A stretch of 18,401 nt of DNA from an uncultured Akkermansia sp. GTDB taxonomy: Bacteria; Verrucomicrobiota; Verrucomicrobiia; Verrucomicrobiales; Akkermansiaceae. The notes below the pieces were generated by a model that did not search any database, was not told where the DNA came from, and saw only the letters and a program-made list of their open reading frames with translations. Every line of letters begins with the position of its first letter. The stretch's first letter is position 1. This document shows, in pieces, positions 1 to 7,990 of this stretch. A program made the translations under genes and the position numbers. The stretch is taken from assembly GCA_900766865.1 (NCBI GenBank), contig CAAFXA010000064.1, forward strand, positions 1-18,401, given 5' to 3'.

Positions 1-401
1 AGCTGAGTGGCGATGTTCTCGGCCACAAGCTGGGCATCGAGCTCAGGCTGACGAATCTCCATGATGTCGAGCTTCACCTGGGCACCACCGCAGAGCTTGG
101 AGAGGGCTGCGGTCATGTCCTCGATGTTCTTACCCTTGGGCCCGATAACGAGGCCGGGGCGAGCGGTGCAGATGGTCACGCGGACGCTGTTCCATGCGCG
201 CTCGATGGTGATGCGGGAGATAGCGGGCGTGGAGCCCTTGAGGTCGCTGTTGAGCTTGGCGGTGTAGTCCTTGATGAACTTACGGATCTTGAGGTCCTCG
301 TGGAGCTTGGTGGCGTAGTCCTTGCCGGTAGCATACCACTTGGAGCGCCAGTCTTTAGTAACGGCCAGACGGAAGCCGATAGGATTTACTTTCTGTCCCA
401 T
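1..401 (-). CDS. rpsC: 30S ribosomal protein S3 (partial, N-terminal 133 residues)
   Basis: S3 of the small ribosomal subunit binds 16S rRNA in the head, near the mRNA entry tunnel. Translating back from the ATG at 401 gives MGQKVNPIGFRL, the standard S3 start. A KH-type RNA-binding segment follows, with RPGLVIGPKGKNIEDM at about residues 81-96; GPKG is the KH GxxG loop. The reading frame is open to base 1, so the C-terminal domain (about 80-100 residues in the family) lies outside the window. It is the last visible gene of the ribosomal operon, 27 bases after rplV. No Shine-Dalgarno sequence is seen before the start; the leader is A/C-rich. Identity is certain and the only oddity is the window truncation. 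Confidence 0.97.
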   Translation of the reverse strand, partial: MGQKVNPIGFRLAVTKDWRSKWYATGKDYATKLHEDLKIRKFIKDYTAKLNSDLKGSTPAISRITIERAWNSVRVTICTARPGLVIGPKGKNIEDMTAALSKLCGGAQVKLDIMEIRQPELDAQLVAENIATQ

Positions 402-428
402 AGTGTTTGTATGTGTGCTTGTTTGTGG

Positions 429-767
429 TTATGCCTCGGCGTTGGCGAGGATGACGGTGATGTGGGAGGTGCGCTTGCGGATCATGTTAGCGGAACCGCG
501 GGCGCGGGCCATCGTACGGCGGAAGGTAGGACCTTCGTCGACCATGACGCTCTTGAGCACGAGCTCATCGGCGGAGAGGCCATTGTTGTTCTCGGCATTG
601 GCCACGGCGGCCTTGAGCGTCTTGTTGAGGAGGTAGGCGCCCTTCTTGGGAGTGTAGCTGAGCACGTCGGTAGCCTGGGAGACAGACATACCCTGAACGG
701 CGGCGGCTACATCGCGCATCTTCTTCGCAGAGATGCGAGCGTTCTTGTATACTGCTTTAACTTCCAT
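429..767 (-). CDS. rplV: 50S ribosomal protein L22
   Basis: L22 binds 23S rRNA and its long beta-hairpin lines the peptide exit tunnel, near the site of macrolide action. The 112-residue length is normal. The family pattern is clear: ARISAKKMRDVAAAVQG near residues 10-26, then LNKTLKAAVANAENN at about 47-61, and the hairpin and C-terminal region MVDEGPTFRRTMARARGSA followed by RKRTSHITVIL. Its partner rpsC follows 27 bases downstream, as in other S10 operons. Upstream, however, the usual neighbour rpsS is separated from it by the inserted coiled-coil gene, which ends 21 bases before this start. The leader (ACAAATACCATAACA before ATG) has no Shine-Dalgarno sequence. Confidence 0.97.
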   Translation of the reverse strand: MEVKAVYKNARISAKKMRDVAAAVQGMSVSQATDVLSYTPKKGAYLLNKTLKAAVANAENNNGLSADELVLKSVMVDEGPTFRRTMARARGSANMIRKRTSHITVILANAEA

Positions 768-788
768 TGTTATGGTATTTGTTGAAGA

Positions 789-1499
789 TTAATCATTGTT
801 TGTTACGGACACACGGTCACCGACAGCAATGGAGAGGCCGGGATTGAGCTGGCGCTGTACCAGCATACCTGCTACTTTCTTGCGTACATCGGTCACGATA
901 GCACGTGCGATTGCCTGGTCACCCCGGGATACCTGCATAGGCATCCCCACGGCCACTTTGGCCTCGCGGCCGGCGTTGATGACGATAAGACCGCTCTCTG
1001 AGTCGATGCTCAGCACACGGGCATCCGTCATGCTGCCGTCGAGCTCGCCCTGCTGGGGCTGTCGCAGCCCGAGGGCTACATCCAGCTCATGCATAGCGGA
1101 CTCGAGCTCCTGGCGGGCGGCGGCATCCTCTACCAGAGCATCACGCATGTAAGCAGATACTGCTGTGGAGAGAACCAGGCAGGCCTGGCGAAGGGACTCC
1201 AGCTCGGCATTTGCAGCCTCAAGCTGGGCGGCCATATCGACCAGACGCTCCTCGCCACTGCCAAGGGCGGCGCCTCCGAGGGCCTCCAGGCGAGCGCGGA
1301 TTTCGCGCAGCTGGCGGCGAGCTTCATCGGCATCTGCCCTGGAGAGGGCGTAGCTTTCACGAAGCGTGGCGACCTGGCGTTCGAGTTGTGCTGTCTTGTG
1401 GTCCGCAGCACCACTGCCCCCCTCGCCTGCACCGGCAGCCATACCTGCGCCACAGAGGGCGAAGGCCAGCAGAACGGAGCTGAGACGAGGTGCGAGCAT
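789..1499 (-). CDS. Probable exported coiled-coil protein inserted in the S10 operon
   Basis: I do not recognise a named family for this 236-residue protein. Residues 1-22 look like a signal peptide (MLAPRLSSVLLAFALCGAGM then AAGAG). A Gly/Ala/Ser-rich linker is followed by two strongly helical, charged, heptad-like stretches at about 36-75 and 84-145, predicted coiled coils. The C-terminal part (about 157-233) is beta-rich, with the rhythm VLSIDSESGLIVINAGREA, VGMPMQVSRGDQAIARAIV and a closing VGDRVSV, suggesting a small SH3- or OB-like barrel. This resembles C-terminal modules of some bacterial envelope proteins, but that is inference. The gene lies between rpsS (22-base gap) and rplV (21-base gap) on the same strand with no visible promoter or terminator, so it should be co-transcribed with ribosomal genes. 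The start is the only ATG before the signal peptide and has no Shine-Dalgarno sequence. Confidence 0.88.
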   Translation of the reverse strand: MLAPRLSSVLLAFALCGAGMAAGAGEGGSGAADHKTAQLERQVATLRESYALSRADADEARRQLREIRARLEALGGAALGSGEERLVDMAAQLEAANAELESLRQACLVLSTAVSAYMRDALVEDAAARQELESAMHELDVALGLRQPQQGELDGSMTDARVLSIDSESGLIVINAGREAKVAVGMPMQVSRGDQAIARAIVTDVRKKVAGMLVQRQLNPGLSIAVGDRVSVTNND

Positions 1500-1521
1500 G
1501 TGGTTGAGTGCGGGTTACTTA

Positions 1522-1791
1522 TTACTTCTTGCCGATACCGCCGTGCGCCTTGAAGATGCGCGTCGGGGCAAACTCACCGAGCTTATGGCCCACCATGTTC
1601 TCCGTTACATACACGGTGGTAAAGCTCTTACCGGCGTGTACGAGGAAAGTGAGACCGACGAAATCCGGAATCACCATGGAGGCGCGGCTCCAGGTCTTAA
1701 TCGGCTTGCGATCCCCGCTCTGAAGCTGGGCGTCAACCTTGTCGAGAAGAGGCTGGCTTACGAAGGGTCCTTTTTTGAGGGAACGTCCCAT
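1522..1791 (-). CDS. rpsS: 30S ribosomal protein S19
   Basis: S19 sits in the head of the small subunit, forms a complex with S13 and contacts the A-site region. The 89-residue length is normal. The diagnostic start [11 protein letters not shown] is present, then [19 protein letters not shown] and the conserved C-terminal stretch [15 protein letters not shown] with a GG.GKK tail. It follows rplB by 28 bases in the standard S10 order. It is unusual in that the next gene is not rplV but a putative exported coiled-coil protein. No Shine-Dalgarno sequence is visible (CACTTAGAACA before ATG). Confidence 0.98.
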   Translation of the reverse strand: MGRSLKKGPFVSQPLLDKVDAQLQSGDRKPIKTWSRASMVIPDFVGLTFLVHAGKSFTTVYVTENMVGHKLGEFAPTRIFKAHGGIGKK

Positions 1792-1819
1792 TGTTCTAAG
1801 TGATATTGAAGGTTAGAAA

Positions 1820-2653
1820 TTACTTGCTCTTGCGGCGCTGTACGATGAATACGTCGCTGGGCTTGCGAAGACGACGGGTCTTCTGGCCCTTGACATGACC
1901 CCAGGGGGACTTCAGGTGCTGACGACCACCACCGGACTTGGACTTACCCTCACCACCACCGTTGGGGTGGTCGACGGGGTTCATACACATACCACGCACG
2001 GTCGGGCGGATGCCCATCCAACGGGTACGGCCGGCCTTACCGGAGGACTCGTTCATGTGCTGGGTGTTGCCAACCTGACCGATGGTGCAGTAGCACTCCA
2101 CGCGGAACTTGCGAACCTCGCCGGAGGGCATCTTAACCAGGGCGTACTCGCCGTCGCGGTTGGAAAGCACAGCCTGCTGACCTGCAGAGCGAGCAATCTT
2201 GCCACCGGTGCCGGGGCGAACCTCGATGTTGTGGATGGCGGTACCCAGGGGTACGTTCTTAAGGGGCATAGCGTTGCCAACCTTCGGGGCAACATTCTCA
2301 CCGGCCTGTACTGTCATGCCAACGGTAAGACCCACGGGGGCAAGAATGTAGCTCTTGGCACCATCGGGGTACTGCACCAGGGCGATGCGGCAGGTACGGT
2401 TCGGATCATACTCAATGGCGAGCACCGTGGCGGCCTCCGTGCGGGTGCGGCGGAAGTCTACCAGACGATAGTGCTTCTTGTGGCCACCACCGATGTGGCG
2501 GGTGGTGATGCGGCCATTGTTGTTACGGCCACCGCTCTTGCGGATGGGCTCGAGCAGGGACTTCTCCGGCTTGCTCTTGGTGATCTCGTCAAACGCGGGC
2601 AGAACCTTGTAGCGGTTGGACGGAGTTGTAGGCTTGAATGACTTGAGGGACAT
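1820..2653 (-). CDS. rplB: 50S ribosomal protein L2
   Basis: L2 binds 23S rRNA near the peptidyl transferase centre and is needed for subunit association. The 277-residue length is typical. Recognisable elements are [20 protein letters not shown] near residues 45-64, the SH3-like core with [13 protein letters not shown], and the C-terminal block [19 protein letters not shown]. The first histidine of the DHP(H)GGGEG motif, discussed in E. coli as important for activity, is kept. The second is Asn here; this position also varies in other phyla. It starts 37 bases after rplW and is followed by rpsS. The leader reads AGAAGTAAGCTATC before ATG, at best a weak ribosome binding site. Confidence 0.98.
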   Translation of the reverse strand: MSLKSFKPTTPSNRYKVLPAFDEITKSKPEKSLLEPIRKSGGRNNNGRITTRHIGGGHKKHYRLVDFRRTRTEAATVLAIEYDPNRTCRIALVQYPDGAKSYILAPVGLTVGMTVQAGENVAPKVGNAMPLKNVPLGTAIHNIEVRPGTGGKIARSAGQQAVLSNRDGEYALVKMPSGEVRKFRVECYCTIGQVGNTQHMNESSGKAGRTRWMGIRPTVRGMCMNPVDHPNGGGEGKSKSGGGRQHLKSPWGHVKGQKTRRLRKPSDVFIVQRRKSK

Positions 2654-2690
2654 GATAGCTTACTTCTATTGTCGTTATGGGTTCTCAGAT

Positions 2691-2975
2691 TTAGACGAGC
2701 TCCAGGCTCTCACCAGCGGCGAGACGCACATAGGCCTTCTTCCAGGCCGGGGCGTTGCCGGCGTCCTTGGTGCGCTTGCGGCGCACTTTACCGTCATAGT
2801 TAGCAGTGCGAACGGAGGCCACCTTCTTACCGAGGCACTTCTCCACAGCCTGCTTGATTTCCAGCTTGGTGGCCTTCACCGCCACTTCAAGCACGAGCTC
2901 ACCGGTGGTCTCATGCTGCACGGCAGCCTTCTCGGACACGCGGGGCTTCTTGATTACGTCGTAAATGTCGTTCAT
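2691..2975 (-). CDS. rplW: 50S ribosomal protein L23
   Basis: L23 sits at the peptide tunnel exit, where trigger factor and the signal recognition particle dock. This 94-residue protein shows the family start DVIKKPRVSEKA and the segment AVEKCLGKKVASVRTANYDGKVRR, ending in a basic loop followed by KKAYVRLAAGESLELV. It is tightly linked to rplD: only two bases separate the rplD stop codon from this ATG, so the two are probably translationally coupled. No independent ribosome binding site is visible, which fits coupling. Confidence 0.97.
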   Translation of the reverse strand: MNDIYDVIKKPRVSEKAAVQHETTGELVLEVAVKATKLEIKQAVEKCLGKKVASVRTANYDGKVRRKRTKDAGNAPAWKKAYVRLAAGESLELV

Positions 2976-2977
2976 GA

Positions 2978-3586
2978 TTACTTGGTGCGGTTGGCGATGG
3001 TTTCCAGAGCGGACTCAACGATAACGACCTTGTTGGCGTGCAGCAGCTGCTCCACGTTCACCTCGGCGGCGCTCATGAGCAGGACCTCCTGCACGTTGCG
3101 GCCGGCGAGCTTGGTCTTCTCGTCGAAGGAGTCGGCGATGATGAGAATCTTCTTACCGGCGGCAATCTCTGCCACAGCGGCTACGAAGCTCTTGGTCTTA
3201 CCATCCTCAATGCTGAAGGAAGGAACGGTGCATACCTTACCGCCGGAGATGATGTCACCGAGCACGCGGCGCAGGGCCAGCTTGCGGGTGGACTTGTTCA
3301 CCTTCTTGCTGTAGTCGTGAGGACGGGGGCCGAACACAACGCCACCACCCACAAAGATGGGGGACTGGTGGTCGCCGTGACGGGCATTACCGGTGCCCTT
3401 CTGGCGGTAGATCTTGCGGTTGTTACCGGCCACCTCACCACGAGTCTTGGTGTTGGCGGAACCGGTACGGCGGTTAGCGCGATAGGCGGTCACCAGGTCA
3501 TGCACGGCCTGGCTGCCCTTCTCGGGCCCTACCGTCACGATATTCGCGGCGGTAGCGGCCTCTATGGTCATTTGAGTTGCGGACAT
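2978..3586 (-). CDS. rplD: 50S ribosomal protein L4
   Basis: L4 is a primary 23S rRNA binder whose extended loop lines the exit tunnel beside L22; in E. coli it also represses its own operon. The 202-residue protein has the loop segment RQKGTGNARHGDHQSPIFVG followed by GGVVFGPRPHDYSKKVNK, matching the tunnel loop with its GTG.ARHG core. The globular end contains ILIIADSFDEKTKLAGRNV. It is the only gene of this operon with a strong Shine-Dalgarno sequence (AGGAG, nine bases before ATG), which fixes the start. It overlaps nothing: rplC ends 24 bases upstream and rplW starts two bases downstream. Confidence 0.98.
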   Translation of the reverse strand: MSATQMTIEAATAANIVTVGPEKGSQAVHDLVTAYRANRRTGSANTKTRGEVAGNNRKIYRQKGTGNARHGDHQSPIFVGGGVVFGPRPHDYSKKVNKSTRKLALRRVLGDIISGGKVCTVPSFSIEDGKTKSFVAAVAEIAAGKKILIIADSFDEKTKLAGRNVQEVLLMSAAEVNVEQLLHANKVVIVESALETIANRTK

Positions 3587-3595
3587 AGATAGGTT

Positions 3596-3600
3596 CTCCT
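3596..3600 (-). promoter_or_regulatory. Shine-Dalgarno site of rplD
   Basis: On the minus strand AGGAG lies nine bases before the rplD ATG. It is the only convincing Shine-Dalgarno sequence among the ribosomal genes here apart from a weak AGGA before rpsL. L4 may therefore be initiated more independently than its neighbours. Confidence 0.75.
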
Positions 3601-3610
3601 AGTTCGTATA

Positions 3611-4255
3611 TTATTTACCGTTCTTCTTCTTGGCAGGGCGAACTACAACGTAGGAACCCTTAGCGCCGGGCACGGGGCCGGACACCAGAATCACGTTGTC
3701 GTCCTTGCGCACCTGAACGACCTTCAGGTTCTGCACAGTCTTGCGCTCGTTGCCCATGTGACCGGGCATCTTCTGACCCTTCCAAACGCGGGAGGGAGTG
3801 GCGCAAGCGCCCACACCACCAGTACGGCGGTGCATCATGGAGCCGTGCGTCATGGGAGAGCCGGAGAAGTTGTGACGACGCACAACGCCCTGGAAGCCCT
3901 TACCCTTGCTGGTGCCGATAACGTCCACCCAGGCGCCCTCCTCGAAGAGTTCGCAACCGGGGTGAGCAGCACCCTCTGCAGGCAGCTCGGAGGCATCGAC
4001 GCGGAACTCCTTGAGGAGCTTGGCGGGAGCGATGCCGAGTTTCTTGAAGTGGCCGGCAACGGGCTTGGAGAGGCGGCTCTCCTTCTGCTCGTCGAATGCC
4101 ACCTGGATGGCGGTGTAACCATCCTTATCAGCGGTCTTGATCTGGCCGTAAGTGTTGCCGGTCACGTCGATGACAGTGACGGGAATCATGGCGCCGGTCT
4201 CCTTGTTGAAGACGCGGGTCATGCCAACCTTCTTACCAATAAGTCCTAAAGACAT
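3611..4255 (-). CDS. rplC: 50S ribosomal protein L3
   Basis: L3 is an early assembly protein whose finger reaches toward the peptidyl transferase centre. The 214-residue sequence starts LGLIGKKVGMTRVFN and has the conserved finger, THGSMMHRRTGGVGACATPS followed by RVWKGQKMPGHMGNERKTVQ. The E. coli glutamine that PrmB methylates lies in SIGQNQTP; the matching stretch here is GVGACATP with no glutamine, so that modification is not expected. It lies between rpsJ and rplD in standard order. The leader before ATG (CAGATTTCAGATTAAC) has no Shine-Dalgarno sequence. Confidence 0.98.
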   Translation of the reverse strand: MSLGLIGKKVGMTRVFNKETGAMIPVTVIDVTGNTYGQIKTADKDGYTAIQVAFDEQKESRLSKPVAGHFKKLGIAPAKLLKEFRVDASELPAEGAAHPGCELFEEGAWVDVIGTSKGKGFQGVVRRHNFSGSPMTHGSMMHRRTGGVGACATPSRVWKGQKMPGHMGNERKTVQNLKVVQVRKDDNVILVSGPVPGAKGSYVVVRPAKKKNGK

Positions 4256-4310
4256 GTTAATCTGAAATCTGTGTTAAGGTTCGTAATGAAATGGGATCTG
4301 AATCTCGGGA

Positions 4311-4619
4311 TTAGATCTTGATGGTGATGTCCACGCCTGCGGGCAGGTTGAGCTTCTTGAGCTCCTCAACCGTGCGGGAGGTCGGCTCCACAATGTCAAG
4401 AAGACGCTTGTGGGTGCGGATTTCGAACTGATCGGCAGATTTCTTATTAACATGGACCGAGCGGTTCACAGAGAACTTCTCGATACGAGTCGGCAAAGGA
4501 ATCGGACCGGCGACTTTGGCGCCCGTGCGCTTAGCGGTCTCGACGATCTCGGAAGCGGAGCGGTCGATAGCGCGGCTGTCGAAGGCACGGAGGCGAATGC
4601 GGATTTTGGGACTTTGCAT
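4311..4619 (-). CDS. rpsJ: 30S ribosomal protein S10
   Basis: S10 is a small-subunit head protein that also acts with NusB in transcription antitermination. The 102-residue length is standard. Motifs include [18 protein letters not shown] at residues 4-21, the [14 protein letters not shown] loop and [20 protein letters not shown], ending AGVDITIKI. It is usually the first gene of the S10 operon. Here it follows fusA by 38 bases with no tuf gene and no obvious promoter between them, so the str and S10 units appear to form one operon. No Shine-Dalgarno sequence precedes the ATG (AACCGCACGTTC). Confidence 0.98.
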   Translation of the reverse strand: MQSPKIRIRLRAFDSRAIDRSASEIVETAKRTGAKVAGPIPLPTRIEKFSVNRSVHVNKKSADQFEIRTHKRLLDIVEPTSRTVEELKKLNLPAGVDITIKI

Positions 4620-4657
4620 GAACGTGCGGTTATGTTTGGGGTTAGTAATAGGTTGGT

Positions 4658-6838
4658 TTATTTGTTGCCACCGCGAGCCTTGACAATGTCGTTGACAAGG
4701 TTCTGGGGCACTTGTTCGAAGTGAGAAGGCTCCATGGAGTAGGAAGCCAGACCCTTGGAAAGGGTACGAATGTCTGTGGAGTAGCCGAACATCTCAGCCA
4801 GGGGTACATCGGCGGTCAGTACGCACTCAGCACCCTTGTGCTCCATGTTCTTCACCATTGCGCGGCGGCGGTTGAGGTCGCCCATGATGTCGCCCTGGTT
4901 CTCAGCGGGAGTCACAACTTCAACGGCCATGATGGGCTCAAGCAGCACGGGGGCGCACTTGGCAAATGCGTTCTTCATAGCGAAGATAGCAGCCATCTTG
5001 AAGGCGTTTTCGTTGGAGTCCACTTCGTGGTAGGAGCCGTCAATCACGTCCACCTCCACGTCTTCCACGGGGTAACCGGCAACGGAGCCGGAGTTCATGG
5101 CCTCGTTCAGACCGGCGTACACGGCGTTCATGTACTCCTTAGGAATGGCACCACCAACAATCTTGTTGGCAATCTTAAGACCGGTACCACGCTCACCCGG
5201 GCGCATGGCGATAACCACGTCACCGTACTGACCACGACCACCGGACTGCTTCACGAGCTTGCCCTGTACACGGTCAGCGGACTTGGTGATAGTCTCGCGG
5301 TAGGCAATCTGGGGCTTACCGGTGTTGGCCTCCACCTTGAACTCGCGCTTAAGGCGGTCCACGATGATGTCGAGGTGAAGCTCACCCATACCGGCGATGA
5401 TGGTCTGGCCGGTCTCCTCGTCGGTCTTCACGCGGAAGGTGGGGTCCTCAGCAGACAGGCGCTGGAGAGCGTTGGACATCTTCTCCTGGTCAGCCTTGGT
5501 GAGGGGCTCCACGGCCATGGAAATCACGGTATCCGGGAAGGTGGGGGGCTCGAGGGTGAAGTCGAAGTCATCGGAGGCAAGAGTGTCACCGGTGGTGGCG
5601 TTCTTGAGGCCCACGATGGCGGCGATGTCGCCGGAGTATACCTCGCTTACGTCGGTGTGCACGTTAGCCTGAATCTGGAGCAGACGGCCTACGCGCTCGC
5701 GCTTACGGGTACGGGGATTGTAAACGGTATCGCCCTTGCGGATAACGCCGGTGTACACGCGGATGAACACCAGGGAACCCACGAACTTGTCGGCCCACAG
5801 TTTGAATGCGAGGGCAACGGGCTTGTCGTCGTCGGAGGGGATAATCTCGCGAGTCTCGAAGGTCTCGTAGCCATTCTCGTCCAGACCAGTGGCAACGGTG
5901 CCGGTAACGGTGGCAAGCTTGGCCTCAAGCGGGGAGGGAAGGTAGTCAACCACAGCGTCGAGCAGGCCCTGAACACCCTTGTTCTTGAAGGCGGAACCGC
6001 CGGTCACAGGGATGAACTTGTTGGCGATGCAGGCGCGACGGATGGCGTTCTTCAGGGTGGGGGCATCGATGGGCTCCTCCATGAGGTAGAGCTCGCCGAG
6101 CTCCTCGTCCACGTTGGCCACAGCGTCGATGAGCTCTGCAAGAGCAGCCTCACCAACCTCCTTGAGGTCACCGTCAAGTTCCTTCACCTCGTAGGTGGAA
6201 CCCATGCGGTCGGAGTCGCTGTAGTAGATAGCCTTCTGGTTCACCACGTCAATCTGGCCGCAAAGCTTGTCTTCGGAGCCGATGGGGATGAGCACAGCAG
6301 CGGCGTTGGCGCCGAGCTTGGTCTTGATGTCGCTGAGAACGTTATCGAAGTTGGCACCGGTACGGTCCATCTTGTTCACGAAGCAAATACGAGGCACCTC
6401 GTACTTGTTGGCCTGGCGCCACACGGTCTGGGTCTGGGGCTGCACGCCGGCCACACCGCAGAACACCACGATGGCGCCGTCGAGCACGCGCAGGGAGCGC
6501 TCCACCTCAGCGGTGAAGTCCACGTGACCGGGGGTATCAATAACGTTGAGCTGGAAGTTCTCGTTCTCGAAAAGCTTGCAGCAGCCCTCGGCAGGTAATT
6601 GTTTCCAGTTTGTCGTAACAGCGGCGGAGGTAATGGTAATACCGCGTTCCTGCTCCTGTTCCATCCAGTCGGTCGTCGCAGAACCCTCGTGGGTCTCGCC
6701 GATCTTGTGGATCATGCCGGTGTAGAAAAGGATGCGCTCGGAAAGCGTGGTTTTGCCGCCGTCGATGTGAGCAGCGATACCGAAGTTGCGGTAGCGCTCA
6801 AGCGGGGCCTTGCGGTCAGGACTGCTAACACTAGCCAT
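4658..6838 (-). CDS. fusA: Elongation factor G
   Basis: EF-G is the GTPase that drives translocation on the ribosome and, with RRF, ribosome recycling. The 726-residue protein is slightly longer than E. coli EF-G (704), partly from an insertion before switch II ([15 protein letters not shown], about 80-94). The GTPase domain shows AHIDGGKTT (23-31), RGITITSA (switch I end, 65-72), DTPGH (101-105) and NKMD (155-158). Domain IV has [12 protein letters not shown] and the tip loop [15 protein letters not shown]. The P-loop has Gly where AHIDAGKTT is usual, still within the GxxxxGK[ST] tolerance. It lies 64 bases after rpsG. Its full set of domains and place in the str operon favour the housekeeping fusA over a paralogue. 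The leader is A/T-rich without a Shine-Dalgarno sequence. Confidence 0.98.
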   Translation of the reverse strand: MASVSSPDRKAPLERYRNFGIAAHIDGGKTTLSERILFYTGMIHKIGETHEGSATTDWMEQEQERGITITSAAVTTNWKQLPAEGCCKLFENENFQLNVIDTPGHVDFTAEVERSLRVLDGAIVVFCGVAGVQPQTQTVWRQANKYEVPRICFVNKMDRTGANFDNVLSDIKTKLGANAAAVLIPIGSEDKLCGQIDVVNQKAIYYSDSDRMGSTYEVKELDGDLKEVGEAALAELIDAVANVDEELGELYLMEEPIDAPTLKNAIRRACIANKFIPVTGGSAFKNKGVQGLLDAVVDYLPSPLEAKLATVTGTVATGLDENGYETFETREIIPSDDDKPVALAFKLWADKFVGSLVFIRVYTGVIRKGDTVYNPRTRKRERVGRLLQIQANVHTDVSEVYSGDIAAIVGLKNATTGDTLASDDFDFTLEPPTFPDTVISMAVEPLTKADQEKMSNALQRLSAEDPTFRVKTDEETGQTIIAGMGELHLDIIVDRLKREFKVEANTGKPQIAYRETITKSADRVQGKLVKQSGGRGQYGDVVIAMRPGERGTGLKIANKIVGGAIPKEYMNAVYAGLNEAMNSGSVAGYPVEDVEVDVIDGSYHEVDSNENAFKMAAIFAMKNAFAKCAPVLLEPIMAVEVVTPAENQGDIMGDLNRRRAMVKNMEHKGAECVLTADVPLAEMFGYSTDIRTLSKGLASYSMEPSHFEQVPQNLVNDIVKARGGNK

Positions 6839-6902
6839 ATATCAGAAAAGTAATATGAATGTTTTGGTTTTCAGAGATTACGAGAAAAACTCCTCACTGG
6901 GA

Positions 6903-7376
6903 TTACCAGCGGAAGTGAGCGAAGGCGCGGTTGGCCTGAGCCATCTTGTGCACGTCGTCACGCTTGCGGACGGCAGCACCCTGATTGGCAGCAGCCTCTT
7001 TAATTTCGTTGGCAAGAGCCTTAGCCATGGGGATACCCTTACGATTGCGGGCGTAGTTGATAATCCAACGCATAGCAAGAGCCTCGGAGCGATCGGGAGC
7101 AACCTCAAGCGGCACCTGATAGGTAGCACCACCCACGCGGCGGCTCTTCACCTCCACACGGGGCTTGGCGTTCTCGATGGCACGAGTCAGCACCTCAAGG
7201 GGGCTCACAGTGTCAGTACCCTCGTTAGCCAAATCGATGGCCTTGTAAACAATACGCTCAGCCAGGGAGCGCTTACCAGCCAGCATCACCTTACCAATCA
7301 GGCGGCCAACCAGAACGGAGTCGTAACGGGAGTCACGACGTTCAATCTTCTTATAGACGCGTTTGCGACGAGCCAT
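6903..7376 (-). CDS. rpsG: 30S ribosomal protein S7
   Basis: S7 starts assembly of the small-subunit head and contacts tRNA in the E site; in E. coli it represses the str operon. The 157-residue protein carries MARRKRVYKKIERRDSRYDS, then LIGKVMLAGKRSLAERIVY and PRVEVKSRRVGGATYQVPLE, and ends near KMAQANRAFAHFRW. The length matches the short bacterial form. It follows rpsL by 28 bases and precedes fusA by 64 bases. The leader (TTTAAGAATTAAGTATT) is A/T-rich with no clear Shine-Dalgarno sequence. Confidence 0.98.
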   Translation of the reverse strand: MARRKRVYKKIERRDSRYDSVLVGRLIGKVMLAGKRSLAERIVYKAIDLANEGTDTVSPLEVLTRAIENAKPRVEVKSRRVGGATYQVPLEVAPDRSEALAMRWIINYARNRKGIPMAKALANEIKEAAANQGAAVRKRDDVHKMAQANRAFAHFRW

Positions 7377-7404
7377 AATACTTAATTCTTAAAGGTTCAG
7401 GGGT

Positions 7405-7806
7405 TTACTTCTTCTTAGCGGGAGCTGCAGCACCAGCCTTGGGACGCTTGGCACCATACTTGGAGCGGCCACGGCGACGCTTGTCAACGCCAAGGCAGTC
7501 CAGAGCACCGCGAACAATGTGATAACGAACACCGGGAAGGTCCTTCACACGGCCGCCGCGCACAAGCACGATGGAGTGCTCCTGCAGGTTGTGGCCCTCA
7601 CCGCCGATGTAGGCGATAACTTCTTCGCCATTGGTAAGGCGGACTTTAGCTACTTTACGCAGAGCGGAGTTCGGCTTCTTCGGCGTACGAGTCATCACCT
7701 GAAGGCAGACGCCACGACGCTGCGGACAGCTATGAAGAGCACGAGACTTCGACTTCTCTTCCGGTACGATTCGCCCTTTACGGACGAGCTGATTAATGGT
7801 CGGCAT
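7405..7806 (-). CDS. rpsL: 30S ribosomal protein S12
   Basis: S12 sits at the decoding centre and controls accuracy. I chose the ATG at 7806 because it gives the universal start [11 protein letters not shown]; the frame stays open 23 codons further upstream to a TTG, but that stretch is not S12-like. The 133-residue protein has [17 protein letters not shown] (41-57) and [20 protein letters not shown] (84-103). The streptomycin-site lysines (K43/K44 and K88) are the wild-type residues, and the aspartate that RimO methylthiolates in E. coli is present (D89). The C-terminus is Ala/Lys-rich. It is the first gene of the long str-S10 operon. A short AGGA precedes the start by three bases, a weak Shine-Dalgarno sequence. 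Confidence 0.98.
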   Translation of the reverse strand: MPTINQLVRKGRIVPEEKSKSRALHSCPQRRGVCLQVMTRTPKKPNSALRKVAKVRLTNGEEVIAYIGGEGHNLQEHSIVLVRGGRVKDLPGVRYHIVRGALDCLGVDKRRRGRSKYGAKRPKAGAAAPAKKK

Positions 7807-7915
7807 GTTTCCTATTAGTTTATTGTTACTCAGGGGCTTAGGGAGTCTAGGCGGTTCCTCATTACCTGGAGGCAAGCGGCCTTTTTCTCCGTCGGCAAAC
7901 CCGATAATTGTCTCT

Positions 7916-7941
7916 CACTCTGTGCATTCCTGCACAGAGTG
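7916..7941 (-). promoter_or_regulatory. Perfect 11-bp hairpin with GGAA loop at the 5' end of the rpsL leader
   Basis: The arms CACTCTGTGCA and TGCACAGAGTG are exact reverse complements around four bases. On the minus-strand transcript the loop reads GGAA, a GNRA-type tetraloop. It lies about 110 bases before the rpsL start, and the predicted promoter puts the transcription start near 7943, so the hairpin would begin almost at the mRNA 5' end. It could protect the message, bind a ribosomal protein, or act as a DNA operator. An 8-bp palindrome, GGTGCACC (7942-7949), sits directly beside it. No U tract follows, so it is unlikely to be a terminator. Confidence 0.7.
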
Positions 7942-7949
7942 GGTGCACC

Positions 7950-7977
7950 AGTTTACCTTATTTTAACGATTTGGCAA
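7950..7977 (-). promoter_or_regulatory. Predicted promoter of the str-S10 operon
   Basis: On the minus strand TTGCCA (7977-7972) and TAAACT (7955-7950) are 16 bases apart, matching the sigma-70 consensus at five and four of six positions. The DNA upstream (7978-8040) is very A/T-rich, with phased A/T tracts that could act as an UP element or bend the DNA. The predicted start near 7943 gives a leader of about 137 bases. A TATATAA at 8018-8024 is an alternative -10 but lacks a good -35. Confidence 0.55.
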
Positions 7978-7990
7978 GTCTTTTCTTCTG

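Noticed and set aside
4712..6598. Long plus-strand open frame of 628 codons opposite fusA
   Set aside because: It is antisense to a clear EF-G gene, its product is His/Gly/Val-rich low-complexity sequence with no domain, and it arises from the codon bias of fusA.
7807..7875. In-frame 23-codon extension of rpsL starting at TTG
   Set aside because: S12 proteins begin MPTINQL, which matches the ATG at 7806; the extension lies in the leader and has no conserved sequence.
7916..7941. Leader hairpin as a terminator of the upstream pilin-like gene
   Set aside because: There is no U-rich tail, it is over 200 bases from that gene's stop codon, and a better terminator lies at 8091-8122.
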